Below are positions 25,927-36,917 of a DNA stretch of 64,000 nucleotides, in pieces. Under the pieces are notes generated by a model that was not told the DNA's origin, searched no databases, and saw only the letters and a list, made by a program, of their open reading frames with translations. Origin of the DNA: Massilia sp. IC2-278 (GTDB lineage: Bacteria; Pseudomonadota; Gammaproteobacteria; Burkholderiales; Burkholderiaceae_D); assembly GCF_020708045.1 (NCBI RefSeq), contig NZ_JAJFES010000003.1, positions 310,001 to 374,000 on the forward strand, given 5' to 3'. The translations under genes were made by a program, and so were the position numbers. Numbering within the stretch: position 1 is the first letter of the stretch; the number at the start of each line of letters is the position of its first letter.

Positions 25927-26002
25927 TGGAGCGGGAGAAGAGTCTCGAACTCTCGACCTCAACCTTGGCAAGGTTGCGCTCTACCAACTGAGCTACTCCC
26001 GC
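25927..26002 (-). tRNA. tRNA-Gly (GCC), copy 1
   Basis: Identical 76-base copy with encoded CCA, nearest to pgsA (89 bases downstream of its stop), and 88 bases from the next copy. Confidence 0.97.
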
Positions 26003-26091
26003 TTTGTCTTTCGTTTGCTGCAATGTCGTTCGCAACAGGCAAGCATTATAGATGATCTGATCCGTACGTCAAGGATGACAGAGAATTAATC

Positions 26092-26670
26092 TTACTCATT
26101 CCCGCTTTTTTCCTTAATCAGCGGCCACGCACGGCGCAGATAGTAGAACATCGACCACACGGTAAGCAGGCCGGCGATCCACAGGAAGACCTGGCCCCAG
26201 TAGTACATGTCGATGCCCAGCAGGTGCTCGTGGAACAGCAGCATCGGGATCGCGGCCATCTGCGCGGCCGTTTTCACCTTGCCGATCGAGCTCACCGCCA
26301 CCGACTTGCGCGCGCCGATTTCGGCCATCCATTCGCGCAGCGCCGAGATGGTGATCTCGCGGCCGATGATGATGAAGGCGATGATGGCGTTCACGCGGTC
26401 GAGCTGGATCAGCACCAGCAGCGCGCCGGCGACCATCAGCTTGTCGGCGACCGGATCGAGGAAGGCGCCGAAGGCCGAGGTTTCGTTCCAGCGGCGCGCC
26501 AGGAAGCCGTCGAACCAGTCGGTGACGGCGGCGATGATGAAAATGAGCGTGGCGGCAAGGTTTTGCTCGGGGCGCGTGAGCCAGTGATCGGGCAGGTAGA
26601 AAACGCCGACAACGAGGGGAATCAGGGCGACACGTAACCAGGTCAGGAGAATCGGGATGTTGAAAGGCAT
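26092..26670 (-). CDS. pgsA: CDP-diacylglycerol--glycerol-3-phosphate 3-phosphatidyltransferase
   Basis: A 192-residue inner-membrane enzyme that makes phosphatidylglycerophosphate, the committed step to phosphatidylglycerol and cardiolipin. The CDP-alcohol phosphotransferase signature D-G-x2-A-R-x8-G-x3-D-x3-D is present as DWFDGFLARRWNETSAF then GAFLDPVADK. About five membrane helices. Gene order uvrC-pgsA-tRNA-Gly-tRNA-Cys is conserved with enterobacteria. The 375 bases between uvrC and pgsA contain an intergenic repeat cluster. Confidence 0.95.
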   Translation of the reverse strand: MPFNIPILLTWLRVALIPLVVGVFYLPDHWLTRPEQNLAATLIFIIAAVTDWFDGFLARRWNETSAFGAFLDPVADKLMVAGALLVLIQLDRVNAIIAFIIIGREITISALREWMAEIGARKSVAVSSIGKVKTAAQMAAIPMLLFHEHLLGIDMYYWGQVFLWIAGLLTVWSMFYYLRRAWPLIKEKSGNE

Positions 26671-26775
26671 GAGGGCGTGAACTGGCTTACCGTTAAAAAG
26701 GGGGCGCCGCTAGTCTACATGGGTATTGCAAATTGGACTAGGTGAGCTCAGCGGTACGGGACGGGGCTTGCCTTT

Positions 26776-27000
26776 GTAGGGTGGACTCCCGAGTCCACGC
26801 GGTGCCACAGGTGATCGATCGAGAATCCGAACGCGACCCGTATGTTTGAATGGGTTGCCGAGCGTCTCGCCGCTACGCGAACAGTCACGAATGATCAGCC
26901 GCCGTACCGCGTGGACTCGGGAGTCCACCCTACGAGCTTCGCGAACGGTCACGAATCATCAGGCATGGTGCCCCCGGCATCAATGACCCCACCCTACGGG
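26776..27000. repeat. Inverted intergenic repeat pair (locus A), inside the 375-base uvrC-pgsA gap
   Basis: A 28-base unit GTAGGGTGGACT...CACGCGGT at 26776-26803 recurs inverted at 26906-26933. Each copy carries an internal palindrome (GTGGACTC/GAGTCCAC). A further element ATGACCCCACCCTACGG ends near 26999. Related units occur at 36703-36916 and 48744-48880. The gap between uvrC and pgsA holds no gene I can support. Confidence 0.75.
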
Positions 27001-27045
27001 TTTGCCGCCAACGATGTCGTTCATCGTTGGCGGCACGCTGCCGAA

Positions 27046-29226
27046 TCAGTGCAGTTGGCGGTAGATCTCTTCCGCCAGCGCCGTCGAGATACCCTCGACC
27101 TGGCACAGGTCTTCCACGCTCGCGTCGATCACGCCGCGCAGGCCGCCGAAGCGGGCCAGCAGGCGCTGGCGGCGCTTGGCGCCAATACCTTCAATCTCCT
27201 CGAGGCGCGAGGCCTGGCGCGCCTTGGCACGCTTGGCGCGCATGCCGGTAATCGCAAAACGGTGCGCCTCGTCGCGGATCAGGGCGACGAGCATCAGCGC
27301 CGCCGATTCCTTGCCCAGCTCCTGGGCCGCGCGGCCATCGGCGAAGATCAGGGTTTCCAGCCCCACGCGGCGCCCCTCCCCTTTCGCCACGCCGACGATC
27401 AGGCCGATATCCAGCCCGAGCTCGGTGAATACCTGGCGCGCCATTTCCACCTGGCCCTTGCCGCCGTCGACCAGCACCACGTCGGGCATGACGCCGTCGC
27501 CGCTCGCGACCTTTTCGTAGCGGCGCGTCAGCACCTGGCGCATGGCCGCGTAATCGTCGCCCGGCGTAATACCGTTGATGTTGTAGCGCCGGTACTCCGC
27601 GTTCTGCATCGCGTGATGGTGGAACACCACGCACGATGCCTGCGTCGCCTCGCCTGCCGTGTGGCTGATGTCGAAGCATTCGATGCGCAGGGATTCGAGA
27701 TCGGCCGCGTCCAGCGACAAGGTCTCGGCCAGCGCGCGCGTACGCGATTGCTGCGACCCTTGTTCAGACAGCAGACGGGCCAGGGAGATCTCGGCGCCCT
27801 TTTGAGCGAGCTCAAGCCACTGGCGGCGCTGGCCTTGGGGCTGGAAGATCAGGTTGATGCGGTGTCCGCACTGCTCGGTCAGCGCCACCATCAGTTCCGG
27901 CTGGTCGAACTCGATGTTCAGGATCAGCGTGCCCGGAATGAAGCTGCCGGTGTAGTGCTGGACCAGGAAAGCGGCCAGCACTTCGCACTCGATCGACTGC
28001 TCGGCAATCGCCTCGTTCACCTGGGTCGGGAAATAGGCGCGGTCGCCCAGGTGGCGGCCGCCGCGCACCATCGCCAGGTTGACGCAGGCGCGCCCGCCCT
28101 GCACCACCACGGCGATCACGTCGACATCGGCGTCGCCGGTCGTTTCCATGCTCTGCTGGTGCAGCACGCGCGAGAGCGACTGGATCTGGTTGCGCACGCC
28201 GGCCGCCTGCTCGAACATCAGCTTTTCGGCGAAGCCCTGCATCTTTTGCTGCAGGTCATCCATGACTTCGTTCTGGCGCCCGCGCAGGAACTTGGCGGCG
28301 TTCTCGACGTCTACCTTGTACTCATCCTTGTCGATGAGGTTCACGCAGGGCCCGCTGCAACGGCCGATCTGGTGCAGCAGGCAGGGGCGCGTACGGTTGG
28401 TGAACACGCTGTCCTCGCAGGTGCGCAGCATGAAGACCTTTTGCAGGATCTGCATCGACTCCTTCACCGCCCAGGCGCTCGGGAAAGGGCCGAAGTACTG
28501 GTTCTTGCGATCGAGGGTGCCGCGGTAGTAGGCCATGCGCGGGAAGTCGCCGTGCGTGATCTTCAGGTACGGATAGGATTTGTCGTCGCGGAACAGGATG
28601 TTGTAGCGCGGCTTGAGCGCCTTGATCAGGTTGTTTTCCAGGATCAGGGCTTCGGCTTCGCTGTGCGTGATCGTCGTTTCCAGATTGGCGATCTGCGAGA
28701 CCATCATCGCGATGCGCGGGCTCGACAGGTTTTTCTGGAAATAGCTCGACACGCGCTTCTTGAGGTTGCGCGCCTTGCCGACGTACAGCACGTTCTGGTT
28801 GGCGTCGAAGTAGCGGTACACGCCGGGCAGGTCGGGCAGCTTGGCAACCGTTGCCAATACGTGCTCACGCGCACTCACGCTCGGTTGCACGGGGCCGGCG
28901 GCGTCATCTTTCAGGGTGGCGCTCAGCTCTTCCTTCATGGCCTGGCGCGAATCCGGGCGCGGGCGTGCGGCCGGCGCGGCGTCGGCCTTGGCGGCGCGGG
29001 TGCGTTTCGGCTTGTCCTCGACAGGATGGCGCACGGGCAAGGCGGCGCCGTTCGCCGCCACGTAGGCCACTGGCGCTTCGGCAACCTGGTGTTCGGCGGG
29101 CTGCTGGAACGATTGCTCACCGGGCTGCTGAGTTGTCTGCTCACCGGGTTGCTGCGCCGGTTGCCCGGTTGGCTGCGCATGCGCCGGCGTCACCGGCTGG
29201 TCAGGGGATGGCACTTCCTTGGTCAC
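27046..29226 (-). CDS. uvrC: Excinuclease ABC subunit C, with N-terminal extension
   Basis: The nuclease subunit of nucleotide excision repair. The GIY-YIG domain begins near residue 113 ([24 protein letters not shown]), followed by the UVR motif, the RNase-H-like 5' nuclease domain ([29 protein letters not shown]) and C-terminal helix-hairpin-helix motifs ([18 protein letters not shown]). As read from 29226 it has 726 residues, about 110 more than usual. The extra N-terminus is rich in Q, P and A with repeats of QQPGEQ and overlaps the acpS gene by 26 bases. An in-frame ATG at 28938 would give a 630-residue protein of normal size, so the true start is open. Confidence 0.93.
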   Translation of the reverse strand: MTKEVPSPDQPVTPAHAQPTGQPAQQPGEQTTQQPGEQSFQQPAEHQVAEAPVAYVAANGAALPVRHPVEDKPKRTRAAKADAAPAARPRPDSRQAMKEELSATLKDDAAGPVQPSVSAREHVLATVAKLPDLPGVYRYFDANQNVLYVGKARNLKKRVSSYFQKNLSSPRIAMMVSQIANLETTITHSEAEALILENNLIKALKPRYNILFRDDKSYPYLKITHGDFPRMAYYRGTLDRKNQYFGPFPSAWAVKESMQILQKVFMLRTCEDSVFTNRTRPCLLHQIGRCSGPCVNLIDKDEYKVDVENAAKFLRGRQNEVMDDLQQKMQGFAEKLMFEQAAGVRNQIQSLSRVLHQQSMETTGDADVDVIAVVVQGGRACVNLAMVRGGRHLGDRAYFPTQVNEAIAEQSIECEVLAAFLVQHYTGSFIPGTLILNIEFDQPELMVALTEQCGHRINLIFQPQGQRRQWLELAQKGAEISLARLLSEQGSQQSRTRALAETLSLDAADLESLRIECFDISHTAGEATQASCVVFHHHAMQNAEYRRYNINGITPGDDYAAMRQVLTRRYEKVASGDGVMPDVVLVDGGKGQVEMARQVFTELGLDIGLIVGVAKGEGRRVGLETLIFADGRAAQELGKESAALMLVALIRDEAHRFAITGMRAKRAKARQASRLEEIEGIGAKRRQRLLARFGGLRGVIDASVEDLCQVEGISTALAEEIYRQLH

Positions 29227-29653
29227 TGGTATCGCTTGCTCGCTGTTCGGTTGGGGTTCGCTCGTCGCGGGTCACGATCACGAAGGCGACGCCGTAGTCG
29301 GCCTCGTCGCTGATCGTCACCTGGGCGCTCAGTTGATTCTGCTGCATGAATTCGGCCAGGGCGCCGCTGCACACGATGACCGGCTTGCCGCTCGGGTCGT
29401 TCAGCATCTGGGCCGAGCGCCAGGTCATGGGCATGCGCATGCCCAGGCCGATGGCCTTTGAAAACGCTTCCTTGGCCGAGAAGCGCGTGGCCAGGAAACG
29501 CAGGCCACGCACTTCGCTGCGGGCGCGGCGCGCGTGGTATTTCTCGAGTTCCTGGGGTCCGAGGATCTTTTCGGCGAAGCGGTCGCCATTGCGTGCGAGC
29601 GCCGCCTCGACACGCGAAATCTGGACGATGTCGGTGCCGATGCCGTAGATCAT
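29201..29653 (-). CDS. acpS: Holo-[acyl-carrier-protein] synthase
   Basis: A 150-residue 4'-phosphopantetheinyl transferase that activates ACP. The magnesium-site motifs [13 protein letters not shown] (5-17) and [12 protein letters not shown] (58-69) are intact. The last 20 residues (after VTRDE) are extra and polar compared with the usual 125-130 residues, and overlap the start of uvrC. The ATG overlaps the pdxJ stop. Confidence 0.95.
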   Translation of the reverse strand: MIYGIGTDIVQISRVEAALARNGDRFAEKILGPQELEKYHARRARSEVRGLRFLATRFSAKEAFSKAIGLGMRMPMTWRSAQMLNDPSGKPVIVCSGALAEFMQQNQLSAQVTISDEADYGVAFVIVTRDERTPTEQRASDTSDQGSAIP

Positions 29654-30420
29654 TGTGCCCCCAGGGATACGCCGAGGCGGGCCGCGACCATGATCGCCTT
29701 CATCTCGCGCACTGCGTTTTCCCAGCCGGCAAACAGGGCGTGGGCAACGATGGCGTGGCCAATATTCAGTTCGGCGATGTCCTTGATGGCCGCCACCGGC
29801 TGCACATTGGTGTAGTGCAGGCCGTGGCCGGCATTCACCACCAGCCCGTGCTTCACGCCGGCGGCGACGCCGACCTTGATGCGCTCCAGCTCGCTCGCCG
29901 CTTCGGCGCCTTCGGCCTCCGCATAGCGCCCGGTATGCAGCTCGATCACGGTGGCGCCGGTCTTCGCGGCGGCTTCGATCTGCTGCGCATCGGCATCGAT
30001 GAACAGCGACACGCGGATGCCCTCGCCTTTCAGCTGCTTGACGGCCGCCTCGACCTCGTTGAAATAGCGGATCACGTCCAGCCCGCCCTCGGTCGTGACT
30101 TCCTCGCGCCGCTCGGGCACCAGGCAGACGTCTTGCGGACGCACCTGGCAGGCGAAATCGATCATCTCGCGGGTCACGGCGGCTTCCAGGTTCATGCGCG
30201 TGGCCAGCTGCGGACGGATGGCGAGCACGTCGGCATCCTTGATGTGGCGGCGGTCTTCGCGCAGGTGCAGCGTGATCAGGTCGGCGCCGGCCTGTTCGGC
30301 CAGCAGCGCGGCGCGCAGCGGGTCCGGGTAGACGGTGCCGCGCGCATTGCGCACGGTGGCGATGTGGTCGATGTTCACGCCCAGGTCAATGACGGGGCCG
30401 ACGGGTTGGAGGAAGCTCAT
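29650..30420 (-). CDS. pdxJ: Pyridoxine 5'-phosphate synthase
   Basis: A 256-residue TIM-barrel enzyme that condenses 3-amino-2-oxopropyl phosphate with deoxyxylulose 5-phosphate in vitamin B6 synthesis. The start [15 protein letters not shown], the HLREDRRHI segment (catalytic His/Arg), [15 protein letters not shown] and [10 protein letters not shown] are diagnostic. It lies 12 bases after recO, in the conserved order recO-pdxJ-acpS. Confidence 0.97.
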   Translation of the reverse strand: MSFLQPVGPVIDLGVNIDHIATVRNARGTVYPDPLRAALLAEQAGADLITLHLREDRRHIKDADVLAIRPQLATRMNLEAAVTREMIDFACQVRPQDVCLVPERREEVTTEGGLDVIRYFNEVEAAVKQLKGEGIRVSLFIDADAQQIEAAAKTGATVIELHTGRYAEAEGAEAASELERIKVGVAAGVKHGLVVNAGHGLHYTNVQPVAAIKDIAELNIGHAIVAHALFAGWENAVREMKAIMVAARLGVSLGAQ

Positions 30421-30432
30421 GATGTTCTTTTC

Positions 30433-31350
30433 TTATAACTGCATCAGGTCAATCAAAATCTGCCGGGTATTCAGCGGCGCGCCATTCAAATGGTGGGCCA
30501 GCAGGAAACGCATCAGCTGCTTGCTCTGGCTCTGCGTCACCGGGTCGGCGTAATCCTCGCGCTCCATGTCCAGCAGGGTCTTGCCGGACACCACGGGCCA
30601 GACATCGGACATCAGGGCTTCGCGCGCACCGCGTTCCGGGTCGACCACGTAGCGCTCGCCGGGGTCGACCGCCTCGCGCGTGGTGGTCGAGCGGCCGAGG
30701 TTGGCAGCGACGCCTGTTTCCTTAAGTAAGGCCCTTTCGAATTTTCGCAAGACGATTTGTGCAGGTTCGTCGTGCGCCAGTTCGTTGAGGGTGGACACGT
30801 AGTGGTCGAACAGGGCCCGGTGCGCATCGTCGCGCGCCAGCAGTTTCACCAGCAGTTCGTTCAGGTAGAAGCCGCACAGCAAGGCGGTGCGCTCGATCGG
30901 CAGCATGCCGCCCACCCACTCGGCGTCGATCAGGGTGCGCAGCTCAGACTTGCCGCTCCACGACACCGACAAAGGCTGGAAGGTCTGCAGCACCCCGCGC
31001 AGCTTCGACAGCGGCCGCTTCGCGCCCTTGGCCACGACCGCGATGCGGCCATGGTCGCGCGTGAACAGATCGACGATGAGGCTGGTTTCCTTGTAGGGAT
31101 AGCTGTGCAGCACAAAGGCGGGCTGGCCGTTGACCCGCGTTTCGCGGATCGGGGTGCGGCTGCGGCGTGCGGCCGGGGGCGGCGCATAGGCCGGGCTCGC
31201 TTCTGCGACTCCCAGGACGGGCGGCTGCATCTCGGTGATGCGCAGTTCCGCCACCGGCATGTCGTTGAGGGCCGGGGACGCTGCCGGCGCCTCCGGCACA
31301 TCGGGCGCCGCTGCAGCGTGGTCGGGATCGTGGTTGTCGAGGCTCGTCAT
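30433..31350 (-). CDS. recO: DNA repair protein RecO
   Basis: RecO helps load RecA at gaps with RecR. The OB-fold starts near residue 71 ([31 protein letters not shown]), and the alpha-helical C-terminus follows ([18 protein letters not shown]). At 305 residues it is longer than most RecO proteins because of about 65 N-terminal residues rich in A, P, D and E. Zinc-finger cysteines are not obvious. The recO start lies 24 bases beyond the era stop. Confidence 0.92.
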   Translation of the reverse strand: MTSLDNHDPDHAAAAPDVPEAPAASPALNDMPVAELRITEMQPPVLGVAEASPAYAPPPAARRSRTPIRETRVNGQPAFVLHSYPYKETSLIVDLFTRDHGRIAVVAKGAKRPLSKLRGVLQTFQPLSVSWSGKSELRTLIDAEWVGGMLPIERTALLCGFYLNELLVKLLARDDAHRALFDHYVSTLNELAHDEPAQIVLRKFERALLKETGVAANLGRSTTTREAVDPGERYVVDPERGAREALMSDVWPVVSGKTLLDMEREDYADPVTQSQSKQLMRFLLAHHLNGAPLNTRQILIDLMQL

Positions 31351-31374
31351 GCGTGGGAGGCGAACCGTAAAGGC

Positions 31375-32307
31375 TTACTCGTAGCCGTAGGCGCGCAGGC
31401 CGGCTTCGTTGTCGGCCCAGCCGGATTTGACCTTGACCCAGATCTCCAGGTACACGGGGCCGTCGAACAGCTTCTCCATGTCCAGGCGCGACTGGGTCGA
31501 GATCTCTTTCAGGCGCGCACCCTTGTTACCGATGATCATCGATTTATGGGTATCGCGCTCGACCAGGATGGCGGCAAAGATGCGGCGCAGGTTGCCTTCC
31601 TGGATGAACTGCTCGATCACCACGGTGCTGGTGTACGGCAATTCATCGCCCAGCAGGCGGAACACTTTCTCGCGCACGATCTCGGCAGCCAGGAATTTCT
31701 CGCTGCGGTCGGTGATGTCGTCCGGCCCGAAGATCGGCGGATTCTGCGGCAGGTGCGAGCGGATTTCGCGCTCCAGCGCGTCGACCTGAAAGCGCAGCTT
31801 GGCCGACACCGGCACGATGGCGGTGAAGTCGCGCAAGGCGGCAACCTTCTGCGCGAACGGCATCAGCGTGGCCTTGTCCTTCATGCGGTCCGACTTGTTG
31901 ATCACCAGGATCACCGGCACGTTCTTCGGCAGCAAATCCAGCACTTGCTGGTCGGCCGGACCGAAAGTGCCGGCCTCGACCAGGAACAACACCACGTCCG
32001 ACGCCGTCAGCGTGTTCGAGACAGTCTTGTTCAGGGTTTTGTTCAGTGCATTCGCATGACGCGTCTGGAAACCCGGCGTATCGACGTAGATAAACTGGGC
32101 GTCGTCGTGGGTCTGGATACCGGTGATGCGGTGGCGCGTGGTTTGCGCCTTGCGCGAGGTAATCGACACTTTCGCGCCGATCAGCACGTTCATCAGGGTC
32201 GACTTGCCGACGTTCGGGCGGCCGACAATGGCGATGTAGCCACAGCGGAAGTTTTCGGGCGTGCCGTCGTTGCTGCCGGCGTCGTCATGTGGGAGGTCGG
32301 TGTTCAT
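31375..32307 (-). CDS. era: GTPase Era
   Basis: A 310-residue ribosome-assembly GTPase. G1 [10 protein letters not shown]3 DTPGFQ and G4 NKSD are clear, and the C-terminal KH domain contains [19 protein letters not shown]. It begins one base after the rnc stop; an upstream in-frame start exists but would run into rnc. The first 20 residues before the GTPase fold are polar and variable. Confidence 0.96.
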   Translation of the reverse strand: MNTDLPHDDAGSNDGTPENFRCGYIAIVGRPNVGKSTLMNVLIGAKVSITSRKAQTTRHRITGIQTHDDAQFIYVDTPGFQTRHANALNKTLNKTVSNTLTASDVVLFLVEAGTFGPADQQVLDLLPKNVPVILVINKSDRMKDKATLMPFAQKVAALRDFTAIVPVSAKLRFQVDALEREIRSHLPQNPPIFGPDDITDRSEKFLAAEIVREKVFRLLGDELPYTSTVVIEQFIQEGNLRRIFAAILVERDTHKSMIIGNKGARLKEISTQSRLDMEKLFDGPVYLEIWVKVKSGWADNEAGLRAYGYE

Positions 32308-32308
32308 A

Positions 32309-33139
32309 TCAGGATGCTTGTTGGGTGTTTGCGCCGTCGGCAGTGCCGTCGCCAGCGTTGTTGCCGGCGTTGTTGTCCGTGTCATGGCTCTGGACGGTGG
32401 CGATGCCGGCCAGCTTCAGTTGGGCCACGCGCGGCTTGGCCTTGCGCGAAGCGGCGGGCGTCTTGCGCAGCGCCAGTTCGGCCGCTTCGAGCGCCAGGCG
32501 GGCGGCAGCCTGTTCGCCGGCGCGGCGGCTGCCGCCGCGGCCGAAGACCTGGATGCCGAGTTTCGGCACCAGGCATTCGATCTCGAATTCCTGGCTGTGG
32601 GCGGCGCCATGGGTGGCGATGACGTTATAGGTCGGCAGCGAAATCTTGCGGCTCTGCAGGAATTCCTGCAGCAGGGTCTTGGCGTCCTTGCCCAGGGTGC
32701 GCGGGTCGACCGTGTCGAGCAGGGGAATATAAAAGGCGCGGATCACGCCGCGTGCGGCCTCGAAGCCGGCGTCGAGGAAGATCGCGCCGAGCAGGGCCTC
32801 GAGGGTGTCGGCCAGGATCGACGGGCGGCGGAAACCGCCCGACTTCAGCTCGCCCTCCCCTAGTCGCAAAAACTGCGAGAGTTCCAGCTTCTGGGCGATT
32901 TCGTAGAGCGATTGCTGCTTGACGAGGTTGGCGCGCAGGCGCGACAGGTCGCCCTCGTCGAGGTTGTTGAAACGCTCGTAGAGGATCGAGGCCACCACGC
33001 AGTTGAGGATCGAATCGCCCAGGAATTCCAGGCGTTCGTTATGCAAGCTGCTGTGGCTACGGTGGGTCAGTGCCTGTCGCAACAGGCCGCTGTCCCGAAA
33101 CGTGTAGCCCAAGCGGGTTTGCAATAACTGTAGATTCAT
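32309..33139 (-). CDS. rnc: Ribonuclease III with C-terminal tail
   Basis: A 276-residue double-strand RNA endonuclease. The RNase III signature [13 protein letters not shown] (34-46) holds the catalytic Glu/Asp, and [15 protein letters not shown] holds the second acidic pair. The dsRNA-binding domain spans about 150-225 ([19 protein letters not shown]). About 45 extra residues after it are basic then Asn/Gly/Asp-rich and unlike the usual short end. Upstream is a 165-base gap to the DUF4845 gene. Confidence 0.96.
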   Translation of the reverse strand: MNLQLLQTRLGYTFRDSGLLRQALTHRSHSSLHNERLEFLGDSILNCVVASILYERFNNLDEGDLSRLRANLVKQQSLYEIAQKLELSQFLRLGEGELKSGGFRRPSILADTLEALLGAIFLDAGFEAARGVIRAFYIPLLDTVDPRTLGKDAKTLLQEFLQSRKISLPTYNVIATHGAAHSQEFEIECLVPKLGIQVFGRGGSRRAGEQAAARLALEAAELALRKTPAASRKAKPRVAQLKLAGIATVQSHDTDNNAGNNAGDGTADGANTQQAS

Positions 33140-33304
33140 TGTTTATTTTTCGTAGTACAGGCCGGTTCCAGAAATGCCGCAGCCGAAACACCGAGGATAC
33201 CGGCATTTCGGCTTCCGGCGCGCATGCCGGGCTTTGCGTTGACGGCAGGCGACAAAAGCGCCTGCCCGATGCTGCCAAATGATACGGGCAAATGCGGCCG
33301 GCGA

Positions 33305-33697
33305 TCAGTCGGCGCTGGCAGCCACGACGCCGCTCGGGTCGGTCGTGCCGTCGTAGTCGATGACCAGGCTGGCCTTCTCGGTCAACGCAATGCGTTTCTG
33401 GTAGGCGAAACTGATTTCAGGCTCGCCGCCGTCCTTGCTGATGATGAGGTCGCGTCCCTTCACGGACTCGACGTTGTTGATGTCCGCAAACTTGTCGAAG
33501 GCGCGCTGCATCTCGGGCACGGTGCCGCCTTCTGCCTTGACCCGGACGATGCCATCCTTGATCGAGCGGTATTCCAGCCAGGACGGGAACACCTTGATGC
33601 CGACCACGGCCACCAGGCCGACGACGATCAGCACCAGGATCACGCTGGTGAGCGAGACGCCCTGTTGCTTGCCGAGATGAATGCTGCGGTGTTCCAT
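33305..33697 (-). CDS. DUF4845 membrane protein
   Basis: A 130-residue protein with a single N-terminal membrane helix (GVSLTSVILVLIVVGLVAVVGIKVF, about 13-37) and a periplasmic domain (LEYRSIKDGIVRVKAEGG onward). The DUF4845 family sits between lepB and rnc throughout beta- and gammaproteobacteria; its function is not known to me. The QGVSL start of the helix resembles a type IV pilin N-terminus but lacks the conserved E5. AGGAGG lies four bases before the ATG at 33697. Confidence 0.85.
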   Translation of the reverse strand: MEHRSIHLGKQQGVSLTSVILVLIVVGLVAVVGIKVFPSWLEYRSIKDGIVRVKAEGGTVPEMQRAFDKFADINNVESVKGRDLIISKDGGEPEISFAYQKRIALTEKASLVIDYDGTTDPSGVVAASAD

Positions 33698-33719
33698 CCT
33701 GCCTCCTTTGCGAACCGCC

Positions 33720-34637
33720 TTACTGGATGCCGCCGATGCGCTTCGGATCACCGAAGTTCATCCACACCAGGAAAGCCTTGCCGACGATATTTTTGTCCGG
33801 CACAAAACCCCAGTAACGGCTGTCCGCGCTATTGTCGCGGTTGTCGCCCATCATGAAGTAGTTGCCTTCCGGTACGATACAGGTAAATTTGTCGTACGAA
33901 TAGTCGCAGGCTTCGCGGTTCGGGAAGTTCTCCACGCCGTCCAGATTGAACGAGCGCGCCGGCTCGTCGTTCAGGATGCGGTGCTCGCTGCCCGGCAGTT
34001 TTTCCACGAACTGCTTGTGGTAGACCGGACGCTCCTCGTCGAGGTAATCGTCGAGCGGCGTGTAGTCCACCGCCTTGCCGTTCACCGTCAGGCGCTTGTT
34101 TTCATAGGTGATCTTGTCGCCAGGCACACCGATGACGCGCTTGATGTAGTCCTGGCTCATGTCCTTCGGATACTTGAACACCATGACGTCGCCGCGTTGC
34201 GGATCGTTCAACTGGATGATCTTCTTGTTGATGATCGGCAGGCGGATACCGTAGGTGTACTTGTTCACGAGGATCAGGTCGCCTACCAGCAGGGTCGGCA
34301 CCATCGAGCTCGACGGGATCTTGAACGGTTCCCACAGGAAGGAGCGCAGGATGAAGACCAGCGCGATCACCGGGAAGAAGCTGCCCGAATACTCGACCCA
34401 GGTCGGCTGGCGCAGGTGCGCCGCCTCGATGGCCGCGCGGTTGCCGTTCGTGTCGACCTTGATGCCCTCGCGCGTCAGCTTGGCATTGCGTTCGTCGTAC
34501 TCGGCCAGGGAAGCGTCGGCCGCGGCGCGGCGCTGTTTAGCCAATACAAAGACGTCCAGGCACCAGATGATGCCCGTGACCACCATGAGTACGAACAGGA
34601 TGAGCGCGAAATTCCCCAGGATCGGTTGCAGGTTCAT
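33720..34637 (-). CDS. lepB: Signal peptidase I
   Basis: A 305-residue inner-membrane peptidase that removes Sec signal peptides. The catalytic dyad is S111 ([11 protein letters not shown]) and K166 (DYIKRVIG); box E is [17 protein letters not shown]. An N-terminal anchor (about 6-28) and a second hydrophobic segment (about 86-101) fit the family. Its ATG overlaps the lepA stop codon, so the two genes are coupled as in most proteobacteria. Confidence 0.97.
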   Translation of the reverse strand: MNLQPILGNFALILFVLMVVTGIIWCLDVFVLAKQRRAAADASLAEYDERNAKLTREGIKVDTNGNRAAIEAAHLRQPTWVEYSGSFFPVIALVFILRSFLWEPFKIPSSSMVPTLLVGDLILVNKYTYGIRLPIINKKIIQLNDPQRGDVMVFKYPKDMSQDYIKRVIGVPGDKITYENKRLTVNGKAVDYTPLDDYLDEERPVYHKQFVEKLPGSEHRILNDEPARSFNLDGVENFPNREACDYSYDKFTCIVPEGNYFMMGDNRDNSADSRYWGFVPDKNIVGKAFLVWMNFGDPKRIGGIQ

Positions 34638-36427
34638 TTATCTTCCACTTGAAGGATGGCCAGGAATGCTTCTTGTGGAATTTCCACCGAGCCCACCTGT
34701 TTCATGCGTTTCTTACCGGCTTTCTGTTTCTCGAGCAGCTTCTTCTTGCGGCTGACGTCGCCGCCGTAGCACTTGGCCAGCACGTTCTTGCGCAGCGCTT
34801 TCACGTTTTCGCGCGAGATGATGGTGGCGCCAATCGCCGCCTGGATCGCCACGTCGAACATCTGGCGCGGGATCAGTTCGCGCATCTTGGCCGCCACCTG
34901 GCGTCCGCGGTAAGGGGCGTTGGCGCGGTGCACGATGATCGCCAGCGCATCGACCTTCTCGCTGTTGATCAGCATGTCGACTTTCACGACGTCGGCGGCG
35001 CGGTTTTCCTTGAACTCGTAGTCCATCGAGGCATAGCCGCGCGAGGTCGACTTCAGGCGATCAAAGAAGTCGAGCACGATTTCCGCCATCGGGATTTCGT
35101 AGTGCAGCTTCACCTGGCGGCCGTGGTAAGCCATGTCCATCTGGATGCCGCGCTTGCCGTTACACAGCGTCATCACCGCGCCGACATATTCCTGCGGCAT
35201 GTACAGATTCACGTCGACGATCGGCTCGCGCACTTCGTTGATCTTCGAGGTTTCCGGCATCTTCGACGGATTGTCGACGCGGATGATGGAACCGTCGCGC
35301 ATCTCGACCTCGTACACCACGGTCGGCGCCGTGGTGATCAGGTCCATGTCGAATTCGCGCTCCAGGCGCTCCTGCACGATTTCCATGTGCAGCAGGCCCA
35401 GGAAGCCGCAGCGGAAGCCGAAGCCCAGTGCCTGCGACACTTCCGGCTCGTACATCAGGGCGGCGTCGTTCAATTTGAGCTTTTCCAGCGAGTCGCGCAA
35501 GGCGTCGTACTGGTTCGCTTCCACCGGGAACAAACCGGCAAACACCTGCGGCTGCACTTCCTTAAAGCCCGGCAGCGGCGCGGCGGCCGGCTTGTTGACC
35601 AGGGTCACGGTGTCGCCCACTTTGGCGGCGGTCAGTTCCTTGATGCCGGCGATGATGAAGCCCACCTGGCCTGCGGTCAGTTGCGGCAGCGACACCGAGC
35701 GCGGCGTGAACACGCCGATGTTTTCCACCAGGTTCACCGATTCGGTGGCCATCAGCAGGATCTTGTCTTTCGGACGCAGGGTGCCGTTCACCACGCGTAC
35801 CAGCATCACGACGCCGACATACGGGTCGTACCAGGAGTCGACGATCAGGGCCTGCAGCGGCGCGTCCGGGTCGCCTTGCGGCGGCGGTACTTTGGCGATC
35901 AGGGTTTCCAGCACGTCTTCCACGCCGAGGCCGGTCTTGGCCGAGCACACCGTGGCGTCGCTGGCGTCGATGCCGATGACGTCCTCGATTTCCTTCTTGG
36001 CGTTGTCGGGATCGGCGTGCGGCAGGTCGATCTTGTTCAGGATCGGCACCACTTCCACGCCGAGATCCAGCGCGGTGTAGCAGTTGGCGACCGTCTGCGC
36101 TTCCACGCCCTGGGACGCGTCGACCACCAGCAGCGCGCCTTCGCAGGCCGACAGCGAGCGCGAGACTTCATAGCTGAAGTCGACGTGGCCGGGGGTGTCG
36201 ATCAGGTTCAGGTTATAGGTCTGGCCGTCGCGCGCCTTGTATTGCAGGGCCGCGGTCTGCGCCTTGATGGTAATGCCGCGCTCGCGCTCCAGGTCCATCG
36301 AGTCGAGCACCTGCGCGTCCATTTCGCGGTCCGACAGGCCGCCGCACAACTGGATGATGCGGTCGGCCAGGGTCGATTTGCCGTGGTCGATGTGGGCGAT
36401 GATGGAGAAGTTACGTATGTTGTTCAT
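34634..36427 (-). CDS. lepA: Elongation factor 4 (LepA)
   Basis: A 597-residue ribosomal back-translocation GTPase. It begins [20 protein letters not shown] with the G1 motif, [12 protein letters not shown] is G3 and NKIDLP is G4. The LepA-specific C-terminal domain ends [19 protein letters not shown]. Ribosome-site strength before the ATG is poor. First gene of the lepA-lepB-DUF4845-rnc-era-recO-pdxJ-acpS run; its promoter must lie in the short stretch between 36428 and the terminator at 36505. Confidence 0.97.
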   Translation of the reverse strand: MNNIRNFSIIAHIDHGKSTLADRIIQLCGGLSDREMDAQVLDSMDLERERGITIKAQTAALQYKARDGQTYNLNLIDTPGHVDFSYEVSRSLSACEGALLVVDASQGVEAQTVANCYTALDLGVEVVPILNKIDLPHADPDNAKKEIEDVIGIDASDATVCSAKTGLGVEDVLETLIAKVPPPQGDPDAPLQALIVDSWYDPYVGVVMLVRVVNGTLRPKDKILLMATESVNLVENIGVFTPRSVSLPQLTAGQVGFIIAGIKELTAAKVGDTVTLVNKPAAAPLPGFKEVQPQVFAGLFPVEANQYDALRDSLEKLKLNDAALMYEPEVSQALGFGFRCGFLGLLHMEIVQERLEREFDMDLITTAPTVVYEVEMRDGSIIRVDNPSKMPETSKINEVREPIVDVNLYMPQEYVGAVMTLCNGKRGIQMDMAYHGRQVKLHYEIPMAEIVLDFFDRLKSTSRGYASMDYEFKENRAADVVKVDMLINSEKVDALAIIVHRANAPYRGRQVAAKMRELIPRQMFDVAIQAAIGATIISRENVKALRKNVLAKCYGGDVSRKKKLLEKQKAGKKRMKQVGSVEIPQEAFLAILQVEDK

Positions 36428-36504
36428 TAACAAAGCTCAAAACCAAAAAAGGCGAGGCAGGTTACCAGGCGGTGACCGGCGCCGCGATGATGCCAGCGCA
36501 ATAC

Positions 36505-36544
36505 GAAAAAAGCGCCCCGTGCGGACTGGTCCGTCCTCAGGCGA
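36505..36544 (-). terminator. Probable terminator between the glutaredoxin-like gene and lepA
   Basis: On the minus strand an imperfect stem CGCC...ACGGA-CCAG-TCCGC...GGCG is followed by C and six T (36510-36505). It would end the rpoE-mucD transcript before lepA. The stem has internal mismatches. Confidence 0.5.
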
Positions 36545-36702
36545 GCGCCTTATCGCTACATGAGAAGCTGATGTGCTATCGACAGAAGCTTTTCCAAACG
36601 GGGCATTTTACCGGATTTCAGGGTAGAAAGCCCGGTTTGTGAGGGAAATTGGCATTGGAGAGGCCGAGGTGAGCATCGCAACCGGAGTCGGCGGCAGGAA
36701 CC

Positions 36703-36916
36703 GTACGGTGGGCACGCCGTGCCCACGCGGAAGCTGGCGTTTAGGTCGGCGCGGTTTGCACCCGAAAAGCAGCATGATTGCGGCGGCGTCCGGGGATGAT
36801 CCGCGAACGCCTCCATGGCTCACGGACGGCTTCTCCGCGTCCAGCCGCCAACACCATGCACATCTTCGCGTGGGCACGTCATCGATTCCCCCGGAATCGA
36901 TGACCCCACCGTACGG
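36703..36916. repeat. Inverted intergenic repeat cluster (locus B), in the 490-base gap before lepA
   Basis: GTACGGTGGGCAC/GTGCCCACGCGG at 36703-36730 is related to the locus A and C units. A second partial unit CGCGTGGGCACG at 36867 runs into a strong hairpin with 11-base arms TCATCGATTCC (36879-36889) and GGAATCGATGA (36893-36903), then GACCCCACCGTACGG as in locus A. Apart from this and the terminator I see no gene between 36428 and 36917. Confidence 0.72.
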
Positions 36917-36917
36917 A

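Noticed and set aside
25532-26002. Regular identical 76-base repeats with spacers, CRISPR-like at first sight
   Set aside because: Each repeat folds as tRNA-Gly with encoded CCA; no cas genes are present.
25478-26089. Small plus-strand open frames repeating the words GRRVSNSRPQPWQGC
   Set aside because: They are antisense readings of the four tRNA-Gly genes.
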